Under the pieces are notes generated by a model. It made no database searches. It saw only the letters and a program-made list of their open reading frames with translations, and was not told the origin of the DNA. A DNA stretch of 64,000 nucleotides. Origin: Cyclobacterium marinum DSM 745. Lineage in GTDB: Bacteria; Bacteroidota; Bacteroidia; Cytophagales; Cyclobacteriaceae. The stretch covers positions 5,810,001 to 5,874,000 of the forward strand of contig NC_015914.1 in the NCBI RefSeq assembly GCF_000222485.1, in the 5' to 3' direction. The translations under genes and the position numbers were made by a program. This document shows, piece after piece, positions 9,388-18,496 of this stretch (the first letter of the stretch is position 1; every line of letters begins with the position of its first letter).

Positions 9388-10365
9388 ATGAAACATGTAT
9401 CCATCCTTATTCCAAGAGGTCATACAAGCATGGTAAATATTAGCGGCAGTCATCAAATGTTAAATTGGGTGAACGAATTCTTTATACAAAGTGGAAGAAA
9501 GCCGCTATTTACAATTCAACTGGTAGGGCTTGAAAAACAAACCAAACAAAGCCATGGGCTTTTCATTGTCAATCCAGAAATATTAATTGACCAAGTAAGC
9601 AAAACAGACCTTATTATCATCCCTGCAATCCATGGGGATTTTAATCAAAACCTTAAAATTAACAGCCCATTTCTTCCTTGGATTATCGACCAACATAACC
9701 ATGGCGCAGAAGTAGTCAGCCTTTGCGTGGCTTCATTTTTTTTGGCCGAAACCGGACTATTGGATGGTCGACAATGTTCGACACACTGGCAATTCGCCAA
9801 TGAGTTTAGAAAACGATACCCCAAAGCAACATTAAAAGACGATAAAATAATGACTGAAGCCGATGGTATCTATACCAGTGGTGGGGCGTATTCTTATACC
9901 AACCTTATTTTATATCTAATAGAAAAATTTGCGGGAAGAGACACAGCTGTTGCGGCTGCCAAAGGGTTTATGATTGATATAGACAGAAACAGTCAGTCTC
10001 CTTTTATGGTCTTTTCCGGACAAAAATCGCATCAAGACAAGGAGATATTAAAGGCACAAGAGCATATAGAGAAACACTTTAATGAGAAATTGGTGGTAAA
10101 CGAGCTCTGTAAAGAATTGGCAATTAGCAGGCGTACTTTCGAAAGGAGATTCAAAAAAGCTACAGGCAATACAGTTGTTGAGTACCACCAAAGGGTGAAA
10201 GTGGAGGCAGCAAAAAGAGCATTGGAAACAGGTAGAAAGCACATCAACGAGGTAATGTATGATGTTGGATACAATGACCCTAAAGCCTTTCGAGATGTAT
10301 TTAGAAAAATCACCGATATGACTCCATTAAACTATATGACCAAATACAGTAAACAAGCAATATAA
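9388..10365 (+). CDS. GlxA family transcriptional regulator (DJ-1/PfpI domain plus AraC HTH)
   Basis: The 325-aa protein has an N-terminal DJ-1/PfpI-like domain (residues 1-200) with the nucleophile-elbow Cys in VVSLCVASFFLAETGLLDG and a following THW box. The C-terminal AraC/XylS domain (about 220-320) has two helix-turn-helix units: VNELCKELAISRRTFERRFK and INEVMYDVGYNDPKAFRDVF. Proteins of this type are ligand-responsive activators, for example of amino-acid catabolism, and the DJ-1 part is usually a sensor rather than an enzyme. A purine-rich site GAGAGAGAAG ends 1-2 bp before the ATG. Target genes are unknown. Confidence 0.93.
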   Translation: MKHVSILIPRGHTSMVNISGSHQMLNWVNEFFIQSGRKPLFTIQLVGLEKQTKQSHGLFIVNPEILIDQVSKTDLIIIPAIHGDFNQNLKINSPFLPWIIDQHNHGAEVVSLCVASFFLAETGLLDGRQCSTHWQFANEFRKRYPKATLKDDKIMTEADGIYTSGGAYSYTNLILYLIEKFAGRDTAVAAAKGFMIDIDRNSQSPFMVFSGQKSHQDKEILKAQEHIEKHFNEKLVVNELCKELAISRRTFERRFKKATGNTVVEYHQRVKVEAAKRALETGRKHINEVMYDVGYNDPKAFRDVFRKITDMTPLNYMTKYSKQAI

Positions 10366-10763
10366 GATAAAGTCCGTCTAAAATATCGGTATTAAAATAA
10401 GTGGTTTTCATTTCAGTTTAGCAGCCTTTTATCATAATTGTCAATGGTGTGATTTGCCATTTGAACCATAGGGAAAGTTAATAAAAATAAACCCAAATTT
10501 TGAAATAGGATCAGCAACGAATGTTGTGAATCAGTAGGTTTAAAGCTATGACTATAGCATAGCTCATGTAAACCTATCTGCCGACAGACGGTGTTGAGAA
10601 CAGCAAAGAAATGGTTGATTTAGAAATGAATTCAGCAAGTATAAAAATTAGCCTATATCATGGCCCTAATTTTAGCCCAAGGACTTGCATCCGAAAAACC
10701 ACAGTCCTCTTATGTTGGGCTTTCCCCTTTTCCTTATTATATTCAATCAAAAATATTTTATTT
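10366..10763. other. Intergenic region with nested inverted repeat
   Basis: This covers the spacer between the GlxA-type gene and the chosen start of the muramidase. The frame 10611-10763 is open in phase with the muramidase, but its product has no signal-peptide character and is taken as untranslated leader. A 42-bp nested inverted repeat lies at 10535-10576. Confidence 0.6.
10535..10576. repeat. 42-bp interrupted palindrome
   Basis: The outer arms TAGGTTTA/TAAACCTA (8 bp) and inner arms AGCTATG/CATAGCT (7 bp) share one centre, giving about 15 paired bases with a 7-nt loop and an asymmetric internal bulge. There is no T-run, so it is a poor terminator. A second short inverted repeat (CCG-acaga-CGG) follows at once. 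It may be an RNA structure in the muramidase leader, a regulator site or a small repeat element. Confidence 0.5.
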
Positions 10764-11984
10764 ATGAACTTTGCATTTAAAAACCTTTGCTTTATTTTTT
10801 GCTTGCTTACAATTACTTTTATTAAGGCAGATGCACAAGCAGGTTGGGAGAAAGAAGGTGAAATTTTAACAGGGGCCGATCAAACTGAAGAATACCTACC
10901 CTATCTGCAAGGGAAAAAAGTAGCCATTATGGCCAATCCCACAAGTATTATTGGGCAGAAGCACTTAGTAGACAGTTTGCAATCCCTAGGTGTAGATATA
11001 ATTAAAGTTTTTGGGCCTGAGCATGGTTTCCGAGGTAATGTGGGGGCAGGAGTTCATGTAAAAGATGAAATAGACAGTAAAACAGGCATTCCTATAGTAT
11101 CGCTCTATGGTGCCAAAAGAAAGCCTTCCAAAGAGGATTTAAAAGAAGTTGACCTTCTTATTTATGACTTGCAGGACGTTGGCTGCAGATTTTATACCAA
11201 TATCAATGTTCTGGCACGACTAATGGAAGCCTGTGAGGAGAATGATTTGGAATTGCTTATCCTTGACCGGCCTAACCCCAATGGTTATTTGATAGATGGT
11301 CCGGTTTTAGATATGAAGTACAAATCCGGTATAGGACAGTTTCCTCTGCCCATGTCTCATGGATTAACTGTGGCCGAGTTTGCTTTGATGGCGAATGGAG
11401 AAGGTTGGTTAAAAAATAAGGTGCAATGCAAATTGAAAATTATTCCTGTAGCCAATTATTCCCATGATATGTCTTACACCTTACCTGTTTCTCCCTCTCC
11501 TAATCTAAATACTCAACAGGCGGTGCTATTGTATCCATCCACTTGTATGTTTGAGGGCACCTATATCAACCATGGTAGGGGTACTTATTTTCCGTTTACA
11601 GTTTTTGGTAGTCCGGCCTATAAAGGTATTTATTCGTTTTCTTTTACCCCCAAGAGCATCAAAGGTATGTCCCTGGCTCCATTGTTTATGGATCAAAAAT
11701 GTTTTGGTCTTGATCTACGTGACTACGATACAGACTTATTGAGGAAAACAGGACAAATTAATTTAAAATGGATCATGGAACTTTATAAAAACAGCCCTGA
11801 GAAGGAAAAGTTCTTTGATGGAAGTCTTAGCAATCAAATGAATAATATTGAGATCCAAATAGGCTCAGGGCTATTCAGACAACAAATTATTGATGGGGTA
11901 CCTGAAAGTGAAATTAGGGCAAGTTGGGAACCGGGTTTATCAAATTATAAATCTATGAGAAAGCAATACCTGCTTTATCCATAA
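10764..11984 (+). CDS. namZ: Exported DUF1343 / NamZ-type exo-beta-N-acetylmuramidase
   Basis: The DUF1343 core runs from about residue 30: GKKVAIMANPTSIIGQKHLVD, VFGPEHGFRGNVGAG, IYDLQDVGCRFYTNINVL and LLILDRPNPNGY. The family includes NamZ, which releases MurNAc from the non-reducing end of peptidoglycan fragments (GH171). I chose the ATG at 10764 because it gives a clean signal peptide (NLCFIFCLLTITFIKADAQA). The longer upstream frame from 10611 has a poor N-terminus. The protein is about 406 aa, probably periplasmic, and suggests recycling or scavenging of cell-wall sugars. Confidence 0.9.
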   Translation: MNFAFKNLCFIFCLLTITFIKADAQAGWEKEGEILTGADQTEEYLPYLQGKKVAIMANPTSIIGQKHLVDSLQSLGVDIIKVFGPEHGFRGNVGAGVHVKDEIDSKTGIPIVSLYGAKRKPSKEDLKEVDLLIYDLQDVGCRFYTNINVLARLMEACEENDLELLILDRPNPNGYLIDGPVLDMKYKSGIGQFPLPMSHGLTVAEFALMANGEGWLKNKVQCKLKIIPVANYSHDMSYTLPVSPSPNLNTQQAVLLYPSTCMFEGTYINHGRGTYFPFTVFGSPAYKGIYSFSFTPKSIKGMSLAPLFMDQKCFGLDLRDYDTDLLRKTGQINLKWIMELYKNSPEKEKFFDGSLSNQMNNIEIQIGSGLFRQQIIDGVPESEIRASWEPGLSNYKSMRKQYLLYP

Positions 11985-12120
11985 GGCATCTCTAGGAAAA
12001 TATGTCTTAATAAAAAAGTCAAGATGGCATTGATATTGATAGGTGACCCTTGAAAGTAATAATATTACTTATTATTAGATATTAAGCATTAATAATATTT
12101 TATTTTAAAAAATTTAGGTC

Positions 12121-12828
12121 ATGAAAATTGATTGGTTAAAAACACTTCTTTTCAGTATTGCTGTGATTATTGCAGGTTTTTTTATTGGAAATATGCACAA
12201 AATAGGCAAGCAATATGACAGATCAGTTCAAGTCAAAGGCTTGTCAGAAAGAGAAGTTGATGCCGATTTAGCAGTATGGCCTATTAATATTTCTTTAGCG
12301 GCAAACGACCTTAACATTTTAAGTGGAGACATCGAAAGACAAAATAAGGAGGTTTATGACTTTTTTATTGCCCAAGGTTTTACTGAAGAAGAATTGACCA
12401 AAGGAAGCACCAATATTAGCGATGTTCAAACAGACAGGTACAATTCTAATGCACAATACAGTCCTTTTCGCTATTTAGCAAAATCCGAATTTACCGTCAG
12501 AACAAATGACTTGCCGAAACTGCAAAAAGCCCTTTCTGAATCCTTAACCCTAATGTCTAAGGGGATACTTTTGGAATCAAAAAACACTTGGAGACCCATT
12601 GAATATATTTTTACCGGGCTAAATGACCTAAAACCGTCAATGATCGAAGAAGCAACAAAAAATGCTAGAGAAGTAGCTGAGAAATTTGCGCGGGACTCTG
12701 ATGCCAGTGTTGGAAAAATCAGAACTGCAAGACAAGGGTTGTTCACAATCAACGACCGTGACGAAAACACACCTCAAATAAAAACGGTGAGGGTGGTAAC
12801 TACCATTGATTTTCAATTGGAGGACTAA
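12121..12828 (+). CDS. SIMPL (DUF541) domain protein, membrane-anchored
   Basis: This 235-aa protein has an uncleaved N-terminal hydrophobic helix (LLFSIAVIIAGFFIG) followed by a periplasmic SIMPL domain. Family features are VQVKGLSEREVDADLAVWPINISL near residue 37, EEATKNAREVAEKFARDSDASVGKI near residue 178 and the final VRVVTTIDFQLE strand. SIMPL proteins are widespread periplasmic proteins of ill-defined role, one being linked to signalling complexes in mammals and others to oxidative stress in bacteria. The stop overlaps the stop of the convergent gene by 4 bp, leaving no room for a terminator between them. Confidence 0.88.
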   Translation: MKIDWLKTLLFSIAVIIAGFFIGNMHKIGKQYDRSVQVKGLSEREVDADLAVWPINISLAANDLNILSGDIERQNKEVYDFFIAQGFTEEELTKGSTNISDVQTDRYNSNAQYSPFRYLAKSEFTVRTNDLPKLQKALSESLTLMSKGILLESKNTWRPIEYIFTGLNDLKPSMIEEATKNAREVAEKFARDSDASVGKIRTARQGLFTINDRDENTPQIKTVRVVTTIDFQLED

Positions 12829-14495
12829 ACTTCTGCTATTTTTTCAAGTATTTTATAGGTGATCAAATAGGCAGGTCGGACCCCATCCATTCCCAAGGCA
12901 CCCGATGCCAAAGTACTTCCTGTCTCCAAAGGATTGTCTGAGGCATAATAGGCATACATCACTTTAACGTTCTTGCGGATGCTGTTTCTAATTTTGCTGG
13001 CAGATTGAATGGCTTTTTGGTAATGGGCACCTTCCATTTCCAAGCCCGCGGCTTTCCATGAAGACTCCATAAAATAGCCCAATACCTCCTTATTCTGAAG
13101 GGAGGTCCCCAGTACCGTTATCATTGGCCCATCATAAACACCAAGTCCATAACCTTCAAAATCGCTGGCACTTAATTCGTTCTTAAATGGATAATTATCA
13201 GCTGTTCCCTCGAAAACGTGAGCATTTGGGATCATTATATCTCCTTTTTTTCCTTCCAATATCCCTGCTTTACCCATTATTGAGGTACTGATAATATTTA
13301 AAGGAACCTTTTTCTCACCCACTTCATATGGTTTCAATAATTCATCAAAACATTCATAGGCTTGTTCTCCAAAAGCATAGTCCATCACAATTAAAACCGG
13401 CTTCTTCTTTTTATTTTCAGGAAGTTTCACTCCAGGTATCAGCGCATCGGAAACCATCTTATCTGTATCTATAATTTGAACGCCAATATTGGTACCTGAA
13501 GAATCAGGTAATTGTGTCAACCCGTGCTTTAGGGCATAAGCTAAAACTTCCTTTCCCTTATTGCCCTTTCCATTGACACTAATTTTTAAAGCCATATCCT
13601 CTATGGTTTCATAATCCTCTAGCCCGAAAGCTTGGTAACCATAGATGGTATTGAGTACACTGTGTAAATTGGCACTTATCACATGTATAGGCCTTCCCAA
13701 TAAATCTTGTTCCTGCAAAACTGTTTTAATAGTGTTGGCCCACGACTCACCATACACATGATGACCTACCCTCTCTCTCAAGGTGGCTGAAAAAGAAATC
13801 TCTCTGTCCCGGTCTTCTATCAATTCCTCCATAGATAACCTCCCCATGTGATAAATAATAGAAAAAAGACTGTTGCTATTTTGGGAATTGCCAAACTTTT
13901 GTACAGCCATCTTTGTCTCTTCAAATGTTCTTCCAGTGATGTGACTTAAATAAGAACAAGCAGCTTCCCTATTGTACTCTTCTCCTTTAATTTCCTTTTC
14001 TACAACTTCCTTCAATTTTTTCCAATTGAGGTTAATTCTTCCCTTGGGGTCTGTACTGTTTTTTCGGATTTTTTCCGACTCAATGTATAAAAAAGTTAGG
14101 TGTGTAAGGATGTCGTAAATATCACTCTTCCCGCGAGTCATCTCCACATACATCTGTTCCTCATCCACCCTATAACAATTGCGTTTACGCTTGGATGGCA
14201 CCAAAGGTAAGAACCCTGAGTCTTCATAACCTTCTCGACTAATTAGCCGAATGTACCTACATTCTTCAATCCCTTGAGGAAGGCGCTCCATCACATACAA
14301 CAGGCCCTCTAATTCAAGTTTTTCAGGGTCGTTAACCAAACCATAAATCTCAGGGCTAAGGGTAAGCAAAGCATCCACCAAGGATTCCCCTGAAACCCCG
14401 GTTGGTTTGTAATTGCCGCGCATAAAAAGGTGTCGCATGGTGATGTACAAACGTTCTATGGCTGCTCTGGATTCCTGTGCTTTGGTCCTTTTCAT
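12825..14495 (-). CDS. Large conserved Bacteroidetes protein with nucleoside-phosphorylase-like C-terminus (556 aa)
   Basis: The N-terminal half (1-300) is helical and charged and has no motif I know. The C-terminal half resembles the nucleoside phosphorylase/nucleosidase fold: VFEGTADNYPF, YDGPMITVLGTSLQNKE and especially AAGLEMEGAHYQKAI, which matches the MEx(E/G) purine-binding and catalytic strip of that superfamily. From memory this family is listed as DUF6909, but I could not check. No signal peptide is present, so it is cytosolic. It is monocistronic and convergent with the SIMPL gene. A nucleoside or AMP nucleosidase-like activity is only an inference. Confidence 0.7.
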   Translation of the reverse strand: MKRTKAQESRAAIERLYITMRHLFMRGNYKPTGVSGESLVDALLTLSPEIYGLVNDPEKLELEGLLYVMERLPQGIEECRYIRLISREGYEDSGFLPLVPSKRKRNCYRVDEEQMYVEMTRGKSDIYDILTHLTFLYIESEKIRKNSTDPKGRINLNWKKLKEVVEKEIKGEEYNREAACSYLSHITGRTFEETKMAVQKFGNSQNSNSLFSIIYHMGRLSMEELIEDRDREISFSATLRERVGHHVYGESWANTIKTVLQEQDLLGRPIHVISANLHSVLNTIYGYQAFGLEDYETIEDMALKISVNGKGNKGKEVLAYALKHGLTQLPDSSGTNIGVQIIDTDKMVSDALIPGVKLPENKKKKPVLIVMDYAFGEQAYECFDELLKPYEVGEKKVPLNIISTSIMGKAGILEGKKGDIMIPNAHVFEGTADNYPFKNELSASDFEGYGLGVYDGPMITVLGTSLQNKEVLGYFMESSWKAAGLEMEGAHYQKAIQSASKIRNSIRKNVKVMYAYYASDNPLETGSTLASGALGMDGVRPAYLITYKILEKIAEV

Positions 14496-14634
14496 ATTGT
14501 CATGATTTAAAAATTAGGGTAAAGCTACAAAATTATATGATGCTTATAAAAAGCTTTGGGTATAGCGTTAAATATATCCATTCTCTAATCTGAGAAAATG
14601 AATCAGGACCTTATAATAAAAAAGAAAATTAAAC

Positions 14635-14925
14635 CTAAAGCCCAATGTTATTCACACCAAGTTTGATTTTATTTCCTCCTTCCATTGCACTTTTACTTAT
14701 ACTGGCTCCTTCATCTTCTAAGGCAATACAACCTCTTTCATGCAACCAATTGACTGCCTTATACTCTTCATCAATAAAACTTTGCCAGTCGGTTGGATAA
14801 ATCCATTTCAGTACATCAGTAGGGCAAAATGCGTTTCCCCTTTTTCTTTTCGCCATTTCCATAGTGGCCTGTACCAATATTCCATTCTCAAGATAGTCCA
14901 TACTAAAAAAGTTTTGTTTGTCCAT
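14635..14925 (-). CDS. DUF3253-like small protein
   Basis: This 96-aa protein has the layout of DUF3253: a basic MAKRKRGNAFCPTDVLKWIYP segment, then a DWQSFIDEEYKAVNWLHERGCIALEDEG winged-helix-like stretch. DUF3253 proteins are small, of unknown function, with a predicted HTH-like fold. Its start lies 23 bp inside the end of the radical SAM gene, so the two are translationally coupled. It is therefore the last gene of a three-gene leftward operon (methyltransferase, radical SAM, DUF3253). Confidence 0.7.
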   Translation of the reverse strand: MDKQNFFSMDYLENGILVQATMEMAKRKRGNAFCPTDVLKWIYPTDWQSFIDEEYKAVNWLHERGCIALEDEGASISKSAMEGGNKIKLGVNNIGL

Positions 14926-15961
14926 TACCTATAAATTGACTAAAGTCAAAAGCAGGCATTTTTGCGTCTTTAGGTAGATGTTTCCTGATGGAAATCTGGA
15001 CCAGGTCTGAAATTGTTTGAGCCAACACCCCTTCACCTTTAAGCCTCCTCCCCCAATCAGAATCATTTACATTCCCACCGTGCAGCGCTTCTATTTGGTG
15101 CATAACCTTTTCTGCCCTGTCAGGAAAATGTTCCAATAACCAATTGTGAAACAAATCTTTTACATGCCCATTTAACCTAACTACGGTATAACCCACTTTT
15201 TTGGCGCCTGCTTTAACTGCCAACTTAATTATTTTCGGAATAGCATCTGTATTAATTCCGGGAATAATTGGTGCAACCATTATGCCAATAGGAATGCCTG
15301 CTGTAGAAAATTTCCGAATGATTTCAATTTTTTTCCCTGCAATTGCAGTTCTAGGTTCTAAAAGCAGTTTTAATTCATTATCTAAATGATTAATAGAAAG
15401 ATAGACGTGCACTAGATTTTTACTTGCTAATTTTTTCAACAGTTCAAAATCTCTTTCTATCAAACTATTCTTTGTGATAATGCTTACGGGATGTTTGTAT
15501 TCTAGGCATGTCTCAAGAACTTTTTTCGTCAGCTTAAATTTACTTTCTGCCGGTTGATAACAATCAGTGTTTCCGGAAAGCATGATTGCTTGGGCTTGGT
15601 AAGTTGGCTTTTCAAATTGTCTCTTAAGCTGTTCAATAATATTGGCTTTTACCAATATATTAGTTTCAAATCCTAAACCGGAATCATATCCCCAATATTG
15701 GTGTGAATTTCTTGCATAGCAGTAGATACAGCCATGTTCACAACCTTGGTAAGGATTTATGGAGTAGCTAAGTGGTAAATCGGGACTATCATTTACACTA
15801 AGTGCTGACTTAGTATTGATTTTAATAAACTTTGTTCGAGGATTTTCTTCATATATAGGAAGGTCTACTCCCTCCATATGTTCTTGAACAAAGTCATTTT
15901 TTTCGTATACATTACCCGGCTGTTGACTAGTGCCTCTTCCCTTAAAACTCGCTACTTTCAT
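14903..15961 (-). CDS. PA0069-type radical SAM protein (SplB-related)
   Basis: The radical SAM cluster motif is C-x3-C-x2-C, in QGCEHGCIYCYARNSHQYWGY near residue 80. It is followed by LSGNTDCYQPAE, SIITKNSLIERD and MVAPIIPGIN segments shared with the PA0069/Rv2578c group related to spore photoproduct lyase. The ATG at 15961 (MKVASFKGRG) is preferred because the GRGTSQQPGN start is the conserved beginning of the family; an alternative start lies 3 codons upstream. Function is unproved, although nucleic-acid repair has been suggested from similarity to SplB. The gene follows the methyltransferase by 37 bp and overlaps the DUF3253 gene. Confidence 0.88.
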   Translation of the reverse strand: MKVASFKGRGTSQQPGNVYEKNDFVQEHMEGVDLPIYEENPRTKFIKINTKSALSVNDSPDLPLSYSINPYQGCEHGCIYCYARNSHQYWGYDSGLGFETNILVKANIIEQLKRQFEKPTYQAQAIMLSGNTDCYQPAESKFKLTKKVLETCLEYKHPVSIITKNSLIERDFELLKKLASKNLVHVYLSINHLDNELKLLLEPRTAIAGKKIEIIRKFSTAGIPIGIMVAPIIPGINTDAIPKIIKLAVKAGAKKVGYTVVRLNGHVKDLFHNWLLEHFPDRAEKVMHQIEALHGGNVNDSDWGRRLKGEGVLAQTISDLVQISIRKHLPKDAKMPAFDFSQFIGNGQTKLF

Positions 15962-15998
15962 CAGAAGCAATTTATAAAATTAAGTGGAAAAAACCTTA

Positions 15999-16544
15999 TC
16001 AGCTATTACAGACCATTATGAAAGCCGGAGGAAAATTCTTTAAGGTAAAGGCTGTCTTTATGGTGCTAAAATGACTAGCAAATTGGAAACGCAATAGGTA
16101 GGAATAACAAATTTGGATAAAATATCCACTTGGCTTCAGCATCAGGCTGCTTTTTTCATAAATAGCAGTTCTGGACTCTTTGGCAATAAGACTAAAAGGC
16201 AGAGAAGATAAGATCAAATCAACAGGCTCCCCTTTCAGGTGTTTGTCCATATTTTCTGCAGAATCACAAATAATTACTACGTTGTCTGAGGCAAATTCTT
16301 TTTTAAGGTTTTCACAAAAGTGCTCACTAATTTCAAAAACATACAGCGTGGCATCCTTGTCCATCCTTTCAATGATTCCTTTGGTAATACTACCATCTCC
16401 TCCACCAAGTTCTACAATGACCTTTGCACCTTTAAACTCGGCAAAAGATAACATTTTATTCACAAGAGACTTTGAACTAAATGTTACTGCGCCAGTAGTT
16501 TTAATATTGACAAACAATTCTTTAAAAAGCGAACTTTTACTCAT
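15999..16544 (-). CDS. Class I SAM-dependent methyltransferase (phospholipid N-methyltransferase-like)
   Basis: The 181-aa protein carries SAM-binding motif I as VIVELGGGDGSITKGI (about residue 41), an acidic motif II in LYVFEISEHFCENL and a motif IV region VDLILSSLPFSLI. The ELG-GxGxxT pattern and the SSLPFS motif resemble PmtA/KsgA-like enzymes, in particular bacterial phospholipid N-methyltransferases, which are of similar size. An rRNA adenine methyltransferase relative is less likely because the usual NPPY motif is replaced by SLPF. It heads the operon with the radical SAM gene. Confidence 0.78.
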   Translation of the reverse strand: MSKSSLFKELFVNIKTTGAVTFSSKSLVNKMLSFAEFKGAKVIVELGGGDGSITKGIIERMDKDATLYVFEISEHFCENLKKEFASDNVVIICDSAENMDKHLKGEPVDLILSSLPFSLIAKESRTAIYEKSSLMLKPSGYFIQICYSYLLRFQFASHFSTIKTAFTLKNFPPAFIMVCNS

Positions 16545-16813
16545 TAGTTAATTGAATTAAACCAGGGTTTAGCTTTAAAACCTTCTGTGACTGAATTTTA
16601 TAAATATTTAATTACCATCACAAATTTCAAAGTTACTAAAATCAACTTCATATAATTCATTTTTATTCAAAAAAAGAAAAATTCATTTTGATAAACCGGC
16701 AATTGTGAAAGAAAAGCTATTCAATATAGGATGCTAATATTTAACGAATATCTATTCTTAAATTGAGTTTAAAAGCTTAATTTTAGCTTTTAGTTCAGTA
16801 CAAATTCTTAAAA

Positions 16814-18496
16814 ATGAAGTCAAAAAATCAACTCATTTTACCCTATTTTACTGCCATTCTTCTAGGTTTGCTTATAAATACCAGCCTATCACAGGCCCAG
16901 AGTGACAATAATGGATCCAAGAGGGTAACGACAAGTTATTTCCTTTCAGGGGCCACAATAATCCCCTATCCTGGTAAAATACTTAGCGAATATGACATTC
17001 TTTTTAAGAATGGAGTTATTGTGAAAATTGGAAAAAATCTTCAACCTCCTTCAAATGCAAAAGAGATCAATGGCAAGTCCCTCTTTGTATATCCCGGATT
17101 TATAGATTTCGGAAATAAAACCGGGGTTCAAGCACCTGAACTTCCCGAGAAACCCAGTAATTTTGATACCTCCAATCCAAGTCCGGAAATTGCTGGCATC
17201 CACCCACATTTTTCAACAACTAAACATTATAAATTTGATGAAAACCTTGAAGAAGAGTGGAGAAAGCTTGGTTTTAGTATGGGGCAAAAACTTCCCGAAG
17301 GTCAAGGAATGTTGCCCGGTTCAACGGCAGTTGTAATTTATGGCAATGCAGAAAACAACAACCTACTGTCATCCGTGCAATCACAATATTTCCAATTCAG
17401 CACCATCAGGGGGCTTTATCCTCACACCAAACTTGCCGTAATGGCAAAGTGGCGTGACTTGTATCAAAACACTGTGTTGTACCAGGAAAGCCTTAAGCTT
17501 TATGGGAAAAATAAGCACATTGGGCGGATAAAGGAAGACCCTGTATTGGATGCGCTGATTCCTGTAACACAAAACAGCAAATCTTTATTGGTTTTGGTAA
17601 ATAGTGAATTGGATCAAAGAAGGGCCATCAAAATGAAAGATGAAAACAATCTTAAGCTTATCTTACTTGGTGTAAATGAAGGAAGTTCAGTAATCCCTTT
17701 AATAAAATCTAAAGAAATTGGTGTTGTTTTAAGCTTGGATCTACCCAAGGATAATTTTACAGATTCCCTACCCAAAACCGAGCAAGGTGAAGATTACGAC
17801 GCCCTCATCAAACGTGGCAAAAACGCCTTTCAAGAAGCGCTAAGCCTGGCTTCTAAGTACGAAAAAGAAAATATTCCCTTTGCCTTTAGCAGCCTTGGGG
17901 TTGACAAAAAAGACTTATTTAAAAACATAAGTTTAATGATAGAAAATGGTCTATCTAAAGAGGCTGCACTAGCTGCTTTGACTACCAACCCGGCAAAACT
18001 TTTGGGAATAGATGAAATTAGTGGTAGCATTTCTCCCGGAAAAATGGCCAATATGGTAGTGATGACTGATAGTCTTTTCACGGAGGAAGGAAAGGTGAAA
18101 ATGGTCATTAGTGATGGTTACCTTTTTGATTACAGTGAAGATACTAAGTTAAGCAATGCTAAAAGCCAAGTTTGGAATTATGCAGCAGAAACTCCTGTGG
18201 GACAATCTAAAGGAACATGGGAATTTTTTCAAAAAGACAACAAATGGGAAGGGACCGTTTCTTATGACAGTCCTAAAGGAACCGGAAATAAAAAATCCGA
18301 AATGAAGGACTTGGTTAAAACCGAAGAAGGTTTGTCTTTTTCATTTACAGTTGAGACGAACGAGGAAGTCCTTGAGGTAACGGTATCCGGAGACATTGAT
18401 CAAAATAAGTTCGATGGCAAGATGAATATTAAAGGCTATAGTCAGTTTATTGTAAAAGCTTCAAAAGAAGAAAAACCGAATAAAAACCATGAATAA
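16814..18496 (+). CDS. Exported amidohydrolase-like protein lacking the HxH metal motif
   Basis: After a signal peptide (LLGLLINTSLSQAQS) the protein has the amidohydrolase N-domain (SGATIIPYPGKILSEYDILFKNG) and the C-terminal imidazolonepropionase-like block (ALTTNPAKLLGIDEISGSISPGKMANMVVM). Where active members have PGFIDxHxH this one reads YPGFIDFGNKTG, so the first two metal ligands are absent. A roughly 100-residue C-terminal extension (about 460-560) of beta character follows. It overlaps the next amidohydrolase by 8 bp. It is probably a non-catalytic partner of that enzyme; this is inferred from the missing residues and coupling. Confidence 0.82.
   Translation: MKSKNQLILPYFTAILLGLLINTSLSQAQSDNNGSKRVTTSYFLSGATIIPYPGKILSEYDILFKNGVIVKIGKNLQPPSNAKEINGKSLFVYPGFIDFGNKTGVQAPELPEKPSNFDTSNPSPEIAGIHPHFSTTKHYKFDENLEEEWRKLGFSMGQKLPEGQGMLPGSTAVVIYGNAENNNLLSSVQSQYFQFSTIRGLYPHTKLAVMAKWRDLYQNTVLYQESLKLYGKNKHIGRIKEDPVLDALIPVTQNSKSLLVLVNSELDQRRAIKMKDENNLKLILLGVNEGSSVIPLIKSKEIGVVLSLDLPKDNFTDSLPKTEQGEDYDALIKRGKNAFQEALSLASKYEKENIPFAFSSLGVDKKDLFKNISLMIENGLSKEAALAALTTNPAKLLGIDEISGSISPGKMANMVVMTDSLFTEEGKVKMVISDGYLFDYSEDTKLSNAKSQVWNYAAETPVGQSKGTWEFFQKDNKWEGTVSYDSPKGTGNKKSEMKDLVKTEEGLSFSFTVETNEEVLEVTVSGDIDQNKFDGKMNIKGYSQFIVKASKEEKPNKNHE

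Noticed and set aside
10611..10763. N-terminal extension of the muramidase frame
   Set aside because: The open frame continues upstream, but the product lacks a secretory start, while the ATG at 10764 gives a proper signal peptide.
12054..12070. Small palindrome AAGTAAT-aat-ATTACTT before the SIMPL gene
   Set aside because: Seven AT-only pairs with no T-run are expected by chance in this composition, so it is not called a terminator.
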